Positions 38,612 through 47,300 of a stretch of 64,000 nucleotides of DNA are shown here, in pieces (positions within the stretch are counted from its first letter, which is position 1; each line of letters opens with the position of its first letter). A model generated the notes under the pieces. The model saw only the letters and a program-made list of their open reading frames with translations, searched no databases and had not been told where the DNA came from. This DNA comes from Armatimonadota bacterium (GTDB lineage Bacteria > Armatimonadota > Chthonomonadetes > Chthonomonadales > Chthonomonadaceae). Position numbers and translations under genes: made by a program. The stretch is taken from assembly GCA_028871815.1 (NCBI GenBank), contig JAGWMJ010000001.1, positions 310,001 to 374,000 of the forward strand, read 5' to 3'.

Positions 38612-41600
38612 GTGGGCGCGAAGCATATTCGTTGTGGAAGGTTCGCGAATCTCAGCGAGCGCGAAGCGACCGAGTGGCTGCTTGCTCGACTTATCGGGTT
38701 GGGTACTAAGGACTCATGGGTTCTTCTCTCCAATTTGTCTATTTCCCCTAACTCCTCAAGATTAGCGGACGAACTTGACCTCGTTGTGATTGGTCCGACG
38801 GGTATCCACTTAATCGAAGTTAAGCACTGGGATAAGGAATATCTAAAGCGTGACCCCGATCGCATGGTCGATTTCGAGGCAGATAAGCTAAATGACAAAG
38901 CCAGACGCCTAAAGGGAGTAGTTAGTGGTCTCCATAAGTTTGACGTAGGCTTTGTCGCGGGCAAGTTGCTGCTGACCAGGGGCGAAGGCGAGAAGTTCCA
39001 GGAATCGACCGGGCGACGACGTGTTCGCGGTATTGAAGTGTTCGGACGCCCTGAATGGCGTGCATTACTAGATATAGACGGCACCGCCGCTCTAAGCGAT
39101 CAACAAGTCACTGCCATTTGCAAATCGCTCCAACCGCTTGCGGGTGCAGCATTGGATGAGTCCTTGCACACATTCATGGACTACGGTGAACTCACACCTC
39201 TGCCATCTCCATACGCTCCCTTTCATCAGGTATATCGCGGGCGGCGCAAGCCATCTCGCGATCGAATAGTCCTACACCTTTTCGACCTGTCGGCGAGCCC
39301 GGACCGCAACGCTCCTGCGCTTGCTAGGCGCGAGTTCGAGGCTATGCAGAGACTTCAAAAGTCGCCGTGGCTTCCTAGCATCCTCGACTCATTCCAATAT
39401 GCGCCGGCATATCCTGGTGAGATTGCCTTCTTTTCCTATTTGGATACCGAAGCGGCGAGCCTACGTGAGCGGGCAACAGACACGGCATGGGACTTTTCTG
39501 GTCGCCTGCACTCAGCCTTGCGGTGTGTGGATGCTCTATTGAGCCTTCATGAACCAGACGGTATTGCGACAGATGCTCCATTTCTTCATCGGAACCTAAA
39601 TCCGGATAGCGTTCGTGTTCGTTCAAACGGAGAGCCACTCTTTACGCAGCTTCAATCTGCCCGAATACCTGGTGCTGTGACGGTTGGGCCCGCGTTTGCC
39701 ACACAGATGTCGGAGCACATTTTTTTTACGGCGCCTGAAATCCGAGAAGCAGGACTTGGGGCCGCGTCCACAGCCTCGGATGTTTACGCCCTTTGTGCAA
39801 CCCTTTTGGTAGTATTCGAAAGTCTCGATGACCCGCTTGCGCCGCAGGTCTGTGCCACGCTCCAGAACGGTTTGGTAGAGGCTCCGGACGCTAGATGCAC
39901 GCTCCATTCCTTGCGTGATATGTTGGAGACCATTAAATCACTTACGAATGAGGTGTCAGACGAGGCTCCTGCTGAAAATCAGCTCGAGCCTCCTAGTATT
40001 AGCGTTGCCTATTGGGATGAGGACACTGTTCGTCCGCTTCACGGACGCTACTATCGCATCATAACTCGTCTTGGTTCCGGAGGCGTGGGGACTACATTTA
40101 AGGTAGTTGAAACCGACCGCACTGGCACTGAAGAGAAAGCAGGTCCCTATGTGGCAAAGGTCTTCACGAATCCGGCGCTCAGTGATGCAGCTATCCGAGC
40201 GTATAACCGCGTCCGTGCCAACACGGACGATCCGGCACTTGCGGGAGTTCTAGAGGTTGCGCCGAACTGGAAACCAGACGCGATCTCAGCCCTTCTCCAT
40301 TGGGTACACGGCGAGTCACTTCACGATCTAATTGGCGTACTTCCAATCCACCTTGAAGACTTAGGGGAGAGCTCGGTTGAGGAGAGTGTGCTTCGTTGGG
40401 CATGTGATCTCTGCGAAGGGCTTTCGCGCTTACATCAAGCAGGTTTGGCTCACGGCGATGTGAGCCCACGGAACATAATTGTCAATGGAGGCAGTGTTAC
40501 GCTCACTGACTATGATCTTGTGGCGGAGAGTGGTAGCCGTCCGCTCGGTGGGACCGCCGCCTATTGTGCCCCAAACGTTGAAACTCGCGTGTCCCTAACT
40601 CTCTCCGACGATCTCTTCGCTCTTACCGCCTCGCTGTTTCACGCGCTCTTCGACCGGAGACCATTTGATTACGATGGAGTATCCCAGAAGGGAAGAGGAT
40701 TGAACTGGGAAGGCATCGTCCGCGACGACTGGCCCCGTCTTTCCAACTTTTTCGACCGCGCGACTGATCCCGACCCCGCGCATCGCTTCTCAGACGCAAG
40801 GGACGCGCTCGCTTTCCTGCGAGCACTAACAGTTCCTACATCCAGAAATCCGCACATTCCCACAACCGCCGATCCGACTCAAGTGTGGACCGAACAACAT
40901 GTTCCATGGCTCGGTCAACTGCTGCAAGGATACCCCGGCTCTCCGCTTCATGGAAATGTTGAAACACGCGGACTGGACAGCGAGTTCGCTCGTGCGACGT
41001 ACGTAGAAACAGCGCTCGACAAGATGATAGCTGACGAAATCAGGTCGCGTAAGATTAGCTTGGTAATTCTCTGCGGTAACGCAGGAGACGGCAAAACTGC
41101 ATTCCTTCAGAATTTAGCGGCAAACCTCAGACTTCCACCGGTCGCCTCGGCGCAACGCATATGGAATGAGGTTCTCCCTGATGGACTTCAGCTCTATGCC
41201 AACCTCGATGGTTCCGCTGCGTATCAGGGTCGATCAGCCAATAGCCTACTCAATGAACTGTTTGCTCCATTTACAACTCCAGATTTTCCGGTCGCCAGAA
41301 CACACCTGGTGGCCATTAACGACGGCCCTTTGCTCGCATGGTTGATTGAAGCCGAACGGAGTTACCTGACCGACCAACTTGAAGCAGGTTTGCAGGCTGA
41401 GTCGGGTGAAGGGCTAGATTCGCGTATTCGGTTCGTGGACCTCAACGCTCGCTCGCTGGTTGGAGACGGATCATCCTTTAGCGGTGCCCCTCGCACCGAG
41501 TTCTTAGGCACACTGATGAGTCGAATGCTTGGCGAAGTTGAAACATGGAAGGCATGTGAGACTTGTTCAGCGCAATCCCGATGCTCGGCGCGGCACTCCG

Positions 41601-42601
41601 TTCTGTTGCTCCAAGACCCAGAAGTTGGTCTTCTCATTCGCGAACGACTAACGCGAGCTCTTCAGGCTGTTCATCAGCGAGGTGAAATCCACATAACTGC
41701 TCGTGAGCTGCGCGCGGCACTTACCTACATCTTTTTCGGCATACATGACTGCGGAGACCTTCACACTGATCCCGCTTTGCAACCTCCAGCGTACTACGAT
41801 CGAGCATTCGACCCAAACGTACTTCACCGACAGGGCGAGCTTCTTTCTGAACTCCGCGTACTTGACCCCGCCCTTGATACTCAGCCACCTATTGATAGGG
41901 AGCTATTGCGGGAGGGAATGGAGGAAGGCAATGGGTTGCCGCTCCGTTCACTACGTCGCCGAGCCTATTTCGAATGGCCCACCGAACGTATTCAGCAAGT
42001 GGGGGGAGACGAGTCAGCGCTCACGCTCGCAAGGGGGAGACATCTTGCCACGTTCCTGCGCGCGGCCGCTGGAACGGATGCGGAACGGGCGGAAATATGC
42101 ATCGACCTTTGTTCGGGCATTGCCCACCTTGAGGCTCTGCCGGCACGGGAGGCCCAATTTGACCTGAAGTTCGTCCCACTCAAGATCACACCGCGCACCC
42201 CGACCGAGACGACTTTTTGGATAAATAAACGGCGTGAGCGCTTTAAGCTCTACCCGCGGGCATCGCGCGCCGTTCCGGGGATCGATTCACTTCCGACGCA
42301 TCTCGTACTTTCGTATGAATTCGAAAACGGCCACAAGGAGGAGCTGATTATTGGTGGCGAGCTTTTCCACTTGCTCTTGGAATTGAAAGAAGGCTACCAG
42401 TTGACTGACGCCCAATCGGACGACATATTTGCCAACCTCATGATTTTCAAGCAGCGACTAACGCAGGAAGGAGATCGCGGTCTCTTCGCATCTAATCCTC
42501 AACAGGGACATCAGGTTTTCAGCGTGAGAATTGACAGGTGCGACGGGAATCAAAAGATCATTCTGGCGCCTATCAAGCTTCAAGTTGAGGAACGAGACTA
42601 A
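38612..42601 (+). CDS. NERD nuclease-like / pseudokinase / Ser-Thr kinase / P-loop defence protein
   Basis: A 1329-residue protein starts at GTG 38612 with AGGAG six bases upstream. Residues ~15-110 are a NERD domain with the nuclease-type pattern D56, E69, K71 (ELDLVVIGPTGIHLIEVKHW). Residues ~205-430 are a kinase-like domain with HRNLNPDSV, where the catalytic Asp is Asn328, so it is probably a pseudokinase. Residues ~475-745 are a second kinase with a Gly loop (LGSGGVGTTFKV), a VAK lysine, HGDVSPRNI (D616) and DYD instead of DFG. A P-loop (GNAGDGKT, 822-829) and a Cys cluster (C982, C985, C991) follow, recalling DptF. The first half recalls PglW. A phage-sensing signal transducer is inferred. 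Confidence 0.85.
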   Translation: MGAKHIRCGRFANLSEREATEWLLARLIGLGTKDSWVLLSNLSISPNSSRLADELDLVVIGPTGIHLIEVKHWDKEYLKRDPDRMVDFEADKLNDKARRLKGVVSGLHKFDVGFVAGKLLLTRGEGEKFQESTGRRRVRGIEVFGRPEWRALLDIDGTAALSDQQVTAICKSLQPLAGAALDESLHTFMDYGELTPLPSPYAPFHQVYRGRRKPSRDRIVLHLFDLSASPDRNAPALARREFEAMQRLQKSPWLPSILDSFQYAPAYPGEIAFFSYLDTEAASLRERATDTAWDFSGRLHSALRCVDALLSLHEPDGIATDAPFLHRNLNPDSVRVRSNGEPLFTQLQSARIPGAVTVGPAFATQMSEHIFFTAPEIREAGLGAASTASDVYALCATLLVVFESLDDPLAPQVCATLQNGLVEAPDARCTLHSLRDMLETIKSLTNEVSDEAPAENQLEPPSISVAYWDEDTVRPLHGRYYRIITRLGSGGVGTTFKVVETDRTGTEEKAGPYVAKVFTNPALSDAAIRAYNRVRANTDDPALAGVLEVAPNWKPDAISALLHWVHGESLHDLIGVLPIHLEDLGESSVEESVLRWACDLCEGLSRLHQAGLAHGDVSPRNIIVNGGSVTLTDYDLVAESGSRPLGGTAAYCAPNVETRVSLTLSDDLFALTASLFHALFDRRPFDYDGVSQKGRGLNWEGIVRDDWPRLSNFFDRATDPDPAHRFSDARDALAFLRALTVPTSRNPHIPTTADPTQVWTEQHVPWLGQLLQGYPGSPLHGNVETRGLDSEFARATYVETALDKMIADEIRSRKISLVILCGNAGDGKTAFLQNLAANLRLPPVASAQRIWNEVLPDGLQLYANLDGSAAYQGRSANSLLNELFAPFTTPDFPVARTHLVAINDGPLLAWLIEAERSYLTDQLEAGLQAESGEGLDSRIRFVDLNARSLVGDGSSFSGAPRTEFLGTLMSRMLGEVETWKACETCSAQSRCSARHSVLLLQDPEVGLLIRERLTRALQAVHQRGEIHITARELRAALTYIFFGIHDCGDLHTDPALQPPAYYDRAFDPNVLHRQGELLSELRVLDPALDTQPPIDRELLREGMEEGNGLPLRSLRRRAYFEWPTERIQQVGGDESALTLARGRHLATFLRAAAGTDAERAEICIDLCSGIAHLEALPAREAQFDLKFVPLKITPRTPTETTFWINKRRERFKLYPRASRAVPGIDSLPTHLVLSYEFENGHKEELIIGGELFHLLLELKEGYQLTDAQSDDIFANLMIFKQRLTQEGDRGLFASNPQQGHQVFSVRIDRCDGNQKIILAPIKLQVEERD

Positions 42602-43938
42602 TGGGCAGGAGGATTGTGGAGGAGGTTCTAGGCCGCCGTGAAGCCGGTGAACTTTGGGCAACCGGCTATCGCCCGGCATTCCCGCTGACACCCCAGGAAT
42701 TTACTCTTGGCGGTGTACTCCCTGCAGTCCTCTATATGATGCGCTGGGGTCAACGCAGAGGCAAAGGCAATTTCGAGGAGGTTTACGACAGGCCAGGAGT
42801 GGCGGGGAAGAAGGCTGCGATCTTAGATGTTTCGAACGGACTATCGAGTCGATTCGAGTGGTTCAAAGGGTTCGACAACGATGCCGGGCAGGCCATTCTT
42901 GGAGACTTATTACTGGCGTACTGTCTTGAGAACCGCCGACACTGTACTGGAAGAGAGGAACAGGTACAGCGCGTTTTTCCAACTCACTACTTCGCAAGTT
43001 GGGTAGATTTGCCTCCAAGAGTCGCGCATTTGCGAGGCGTCCCAGAACTCGTAACAACCACTCTTGCCCGGCAATTACACGGCCCGGTGCTAGAACGCAG
43101 CCATCGGGGACATTTTGCAGTCGGCCGGGATTTTGACAGTAACCTCCTGCTTAGGATCTTCGGCACTGGTGCCTATATCGAAGGGCAGCCCGACAACCTC
43201 AGCTCCGACCGCTTCGATGAATCCGCAGATGTGGGACTAGATCAGCTATTGACAATCCGACTTGCGCAGTCATTGCACGGTGCTCCTACTAAGATGCGCG
43301 ATGAGAGCCCCGACATCATCAATCAACAGCCAGTCTCCTTGCGCGCCACCGAGACCTTCTACGACGATCTAAACGTCTTCCTTCGCGCGTATGGGACAAC
43401 GATTCCGCGACAGGCTTTATTGCCAATTCTCGAATCGTACCTAGCTCTTGGTCTCACAAACATTCTCTTTTCCACGCTTAGAATGCTACTTCAGTGGGCG
43501 GAGTCGGGCACACTTCCCCCTAAGGCCGACGAGAGCTCCTGGTCCGTGTTTGTCGATTGTTCGATGTCGATGGACTACGATTTGCGGCGAGCATCCGAAG
43601 AAAGCATGGATGACCTTGTTCAACGCTTGGGACGTTTGCCTGTTTGCATGATGTGTCTCCGTATACTGGATCAACGCGCCCGCCAGGAGCGTCTCGATGG
43701 TTTACCGGAGCCCACACCCGACCCAACAAACAGAGTGAACTACTTAGGAGATTTGCTCTTCGATCGCCTTGAAGCCAGTAGAGATATTGAAAAAGACATT
43801 CGACGGACCTGTTTCAAACTCTCGGACGCGTTAAAGGATTCGGGCGAGGATAGCCCCGCGGTCGACCTACTCGATGACGACAACCAGAAGCCGGCATGGC
43901 GCCTGGCTGGGCATGGCGCCTGGCTGAGGGTTTGGTAA
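42601..43938 (+). CDS. unknown 445-residue protein of the kinase/HerA operon (possibly DptG- or MAD7-like)
   Basis: The ATG overlaps the previous stop (TAATG), so it is translationally coupled. The protein looks mostly helical, with conserved-looking segments EFTLGGVLPAVLYMMRWGQR, FYDDLNVFLRAYGTTIPRQA and ILESYLALGLTNILFST. A lone DxSxS sequence (from D319) is present, but the rest of a VWA domain is not evident. By position it equals the DptG slot in F-G-H restriction modules or MAD7 in methylation-associated defence; I cannot confirm homology by eye. No signal peptide or membrane segment is seen. Confidence 0.7.
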   Translation: MGRRIVEEVLGRREAGELWATGYRPAFPLTPQEFTLGGVLPAVLYMMRWGQRRGKGNFEEVYDRPGVAGKKAAILDVSNGLSSRFEWFKGFDNDAGQAILGDLLLAYCLENRRHCTGREEQVQRVFPTHYFASWVDLPPRVAHLRGVPELVTTTLARQLHGPVLERSHRGHFAVGRDFDSNLLLRIFGTGAYIEGQPDNLSSDRFDESADVGLDQLLTIRLAQSLHGAPTKMRDESPDIINQQPVSLRATETFYDDLNVFLRAYGTTIPRQALLPILESYLALGLTNILFSTLRMLLQWAESGTLPPKADESSWSVFVDCSMSMDYDLRRASEESMDDLVQRLGRLPVCMMCLRILDQRARQERLDGLPEPTPDPTNRVNYLGDLLFDRLEASRDIEKDIRRTCFKLSDALKDSGEDSPAVDLLDDDNQKPAWRLAGHGAWLRVW

Positions 43939-43940
43939 TC

Positions 43941-44375
43941 ATGATGGGTAGCTCAGTGCAATTGGGTCAGTTTAGGAAGTGCTTGGACGCGTCAATGCAT
44001 GTAGATAACCCAAACGGCCTTGGTCGCAAGCGGACGAGTACAGTCCAAGGCCGTCGGGCTGAACGACGTTCAGTCGTCTTGTCTAACACGGTGTTGGACT
44101 TTCTCGTTCACAGGCACCTACGTGGTGCGAACAAGGGGACGCGCCCTCGAAACCTGTCCATGCACGACTTCCTGTCTATTCTACGTCAGCGATACGGCTT
44201 TTATGTCGACGAATCCCCACCCGGACTGTCAGTTTCCTCTGACCTTCTTAACAGAAACCGCGCACTATTTGAGCGTCGGCTACGGGATCTCGGATTGTTT
44301 GTGGGTGTGAATGATGCTGAAGCGATGAAACGCCTTCGTGCGAGGTTTGACATCGAGGGCACCGACGATGTCTGA
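43941..44375 (+). CDS. unknown 144-residue protein of the kinase/HerA operon
   Basis: I chose ATG 43941, three bases after the previous stop, with GAGG upstream; an opening at 43896 overlaps that gene. The N-terminal ~50 residues are basic. The rest (SNTVLDFLVHRHLRGAN, then LSMHDFLSILRQRYGFYVD and FERRLRDLGLFVGV) is helical and could be a winged-helix-like module. It ends inside the start of the next gene. Family unknown. Confidence 0.68.
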   Translation: MMGSSVQLGQFRKCLDASMHVDNPNGLGRKRTSTVQGRRAERRSVVLSNTVLDFLVHRHLRGANKGTRPRNLSMHDFLSILRQRYGFYVDESPPGLSVSSDLLNRNRALFERRLRDLGLFVGVNDAEAMKRLRARFDIEGTDDV

Positions 44376-47300
44376 AATAACCTCAGAAGGCATGTTGTCT
44401 GAAGTGCACACTCGGTCACTGCGCGAAGCTTTTTGCTCGCTCCTCGGATCCCCGTCTGAAGGAACGATGGCTTTCGCGCGATGCCTATCGCCCGAAACAG
44501 TCGCGGCTCTGACCGCCATAACCCCACTTGAGATACCGGGATGGGAGGTTTATGGCGTCGTTGGCGAAGATGTAACAGGCGCTCGGCAGATTACCGCCGA
44601 TCAGGCAATAGACTTGCGCGAGGCTAAACGCGATAGCATTCTGCTACTAGTAGATATTCACTCCGCGGGTGCCGGAATATATGGCATCTATAGCGCTGTT
44701 CGTGAAATCGGAGAGCGAGACTTGTTTACGGCTGCCATCGCCGCAACTAAGAAGCTCCTTTCACGAACTGACCGGTCCTTCGCTGAGGAGGCCTGCCGTC
44801 GTGGTCGCAGGCTGGGCCGGCTCAACGCCATCTCGCCCTGGCGAGAATTCGATTTTTATGCGTCATGTGCAGGTAACCCATCTTCAATTGGAGCCGAGGT
44901 CTCACGACTCGGCCTGTGGCCAATTGCCAATAGAGAAGGTGGTAGCAAGAGTGAGGACCTCGAACGCTCCGCAGTCATTGTGGAACGTCTCCTACTTTCC
45001 TCTAGCGCTACACTCACAGCTCGGGCGCGTGTTGACACGCTTCTCTTACCCGCTGAGGACAGGGTTAGGGCAGTAGAGTTGGAGAAGTTTCTCCGTGACA
45101 CAGACGGGCTCAGATGGACCGATGCGATTTTGCGAGCACGATACCATCCAGCAGTTTGGCTTAACGCGATCAATCCTGGATTTGACAGCCAGCAATTGAA
45201 ATCAATAGAAATAGTAAGCTGGCGTTCAAGACCCGATGCTGACCCTCTCAAGTGGTCCGGATTACGGTGTGGGCCGGAAGGCGTACTTCAGTTCATTCTA
45301 AGCGTGGACGAACGAGAAAGCGAGCAATGTCGCCTAACTGTACGATGGAAGGTGGCCCCTCCCGGTTTGGACGCTGGCGCGATCACTTACAAAATTGCAG
45401 TTGTGACAGGACAACGAAGCGAACTTGCTTCACGTGAGGTTAGCCACACCGGCAAGGAAACTCAGCAATGCGTTTTTTCCGGAGCGGACTTTGCCGACCT
45501 GGATACCGACGGAAAATGGGAGGTGAAAATCGTTGTCCATCCCGTCGGTGAGTCGGAACCCAGCCCATTCGATGAACGCGATTCATTGCGGTGGAAAGAG
45601 AGCGAGGAGTTTATTCTGCAATTTGGTCATTCGGATGATCCTCACGCGGCAGTTGGACTTGGGCGAAGAGTCCGTGCGCTGGTCGAGGAAGCAGTTAAAC
45701 TCAACCAAGACGAATTCGCTCTTGCGTGCACGACGTCAATCACAGAAGACCGACAAAGCTGCATCGGCTACCGTATAGCAGGGCGAAGCGCGCGCGTCTT
45801 TCGACCACCAATGTTAAGAGCCATTGAGGAAGAGTGGTACGCTCGCGATGGCCGCGCTGGCCGATGGCGTGTCCGTGTGCGAGAAGACGGGACACCACTA
45901 CGACCACCAGAATTCGTCGAAATGTCTCAGCAAGCACTGCAGGATAGTTCGTGGCGCAGAATGGAGGACACCTCTCGTCTGCTTTCGCAACGCGCGAAAG
46001 GTCGCGGTGGCTTACTCGGTTTGATACACCATGACAGTGAGCGTACTACAGACTACGTCAATGCGTGGGCGACCGCTTTAGAAGCCGCACTTAGTGCCGG
46101 CAGAGAAGACCTGACTCTGGTTCACACGTTGGAAGTTCAGTCACTGGACGGCACGGTACGTGGACTGATCGTATTACCCTCTCATCCACTTCGAATCGCA
46201 TGGCATCAGGCATATGATGAATTGGGCTATTACATGCGATATCAAGAGAAATTGAAAGCAGCAGAAGTTGTTAAGACACTTCACGAGTTGGACGGCAGCT
46301 TCATTCCGGCCTTTTTGCCGGGGCTCAACATGGGCGAGGTTTTCGTATTTGGGGACACACTTGGATTCTACACGGTTGCTATGACGCTCCATGATGAACC
46401 GGAGCCGCAAGCCACGATTGCGCTACTTGCTCGCTGCCTCGCCTCTTCCCGCGAGGAGTTTGCCCTGTCAGTTGGATCGACGGCGGCACAAGCTCTTTCG
46501 CGCGAGATCACCAAGTACGCTGACCTCCACGATGAATTTGACCCACTGCATATTCATGCACTGCGCCCTGGCGACGGCTTCATGGTGGCTCAGGCACTTG
46601 GTCAGACCCTGCGTCCTAATGAACTTTCTGGCAGACCGATCGACGATATCGATGACGAGAGCAATGAAGCCCGTGTTGCGGCCGTACCTACGGGGCGTCT
46701 GACCGGTCCGGGTTTTCGCCTCAATCTCTTCCCGAGTGCGGCATCTCGCGATGCGAGCCTATCAGGCCGATTTCTAGCAGAAATCGCTGAGCGAAGACGT
46801 GCTGGTGCCGGTGCGGTTCCCGCTGAAGATCGGTGGATGTTGGAGACATATGAGAAAGAGGGTATCACGCAGCCACGATTGAAATGGGCGCGGCGCGATC
46901 ACTCAGAGCCCCGCGAACCTGCACACCTCGCGTTAGCATTCGACACATTTGACTCAAGCATTGAGACAGTTCCCGTTTCGTCCCTTCATGAAGCGCGACC
47001 GCTTGAAGCGTTCGGGATGGTCCCCGGAATCGCCAGGGTTTTCTCATTCCGACCGACACCGACCTGGATCACGATGGTTGCCCCAAATGTTGATGGTGAA
47101 AAGCACCCGCACGCCCGAGTTCTCACCGATCGGCTTCTGCGTCTTCACGCCGTTATTCTGCGTCTTGTGGCCGCCAATCTGGGCGGCGGAGTTGATTCTT
47201 GGCCGACCCTCAAAACGCATATATCAGCTGATAAAGCGGATTCAGTTCGTCGCCTACACGAGTTGAGCGACTGGGTGGTTACAGTGGACCGGAACGCGGG

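Noticed and set aside
43540-43600. DxSxS sequence in the 445-residue protein suggesting a VWA/MIDAS domain
   Set aside because: Only the first MIDAS motif is present and the surrounding sequence does not follow the VWA pattern; probably chance.
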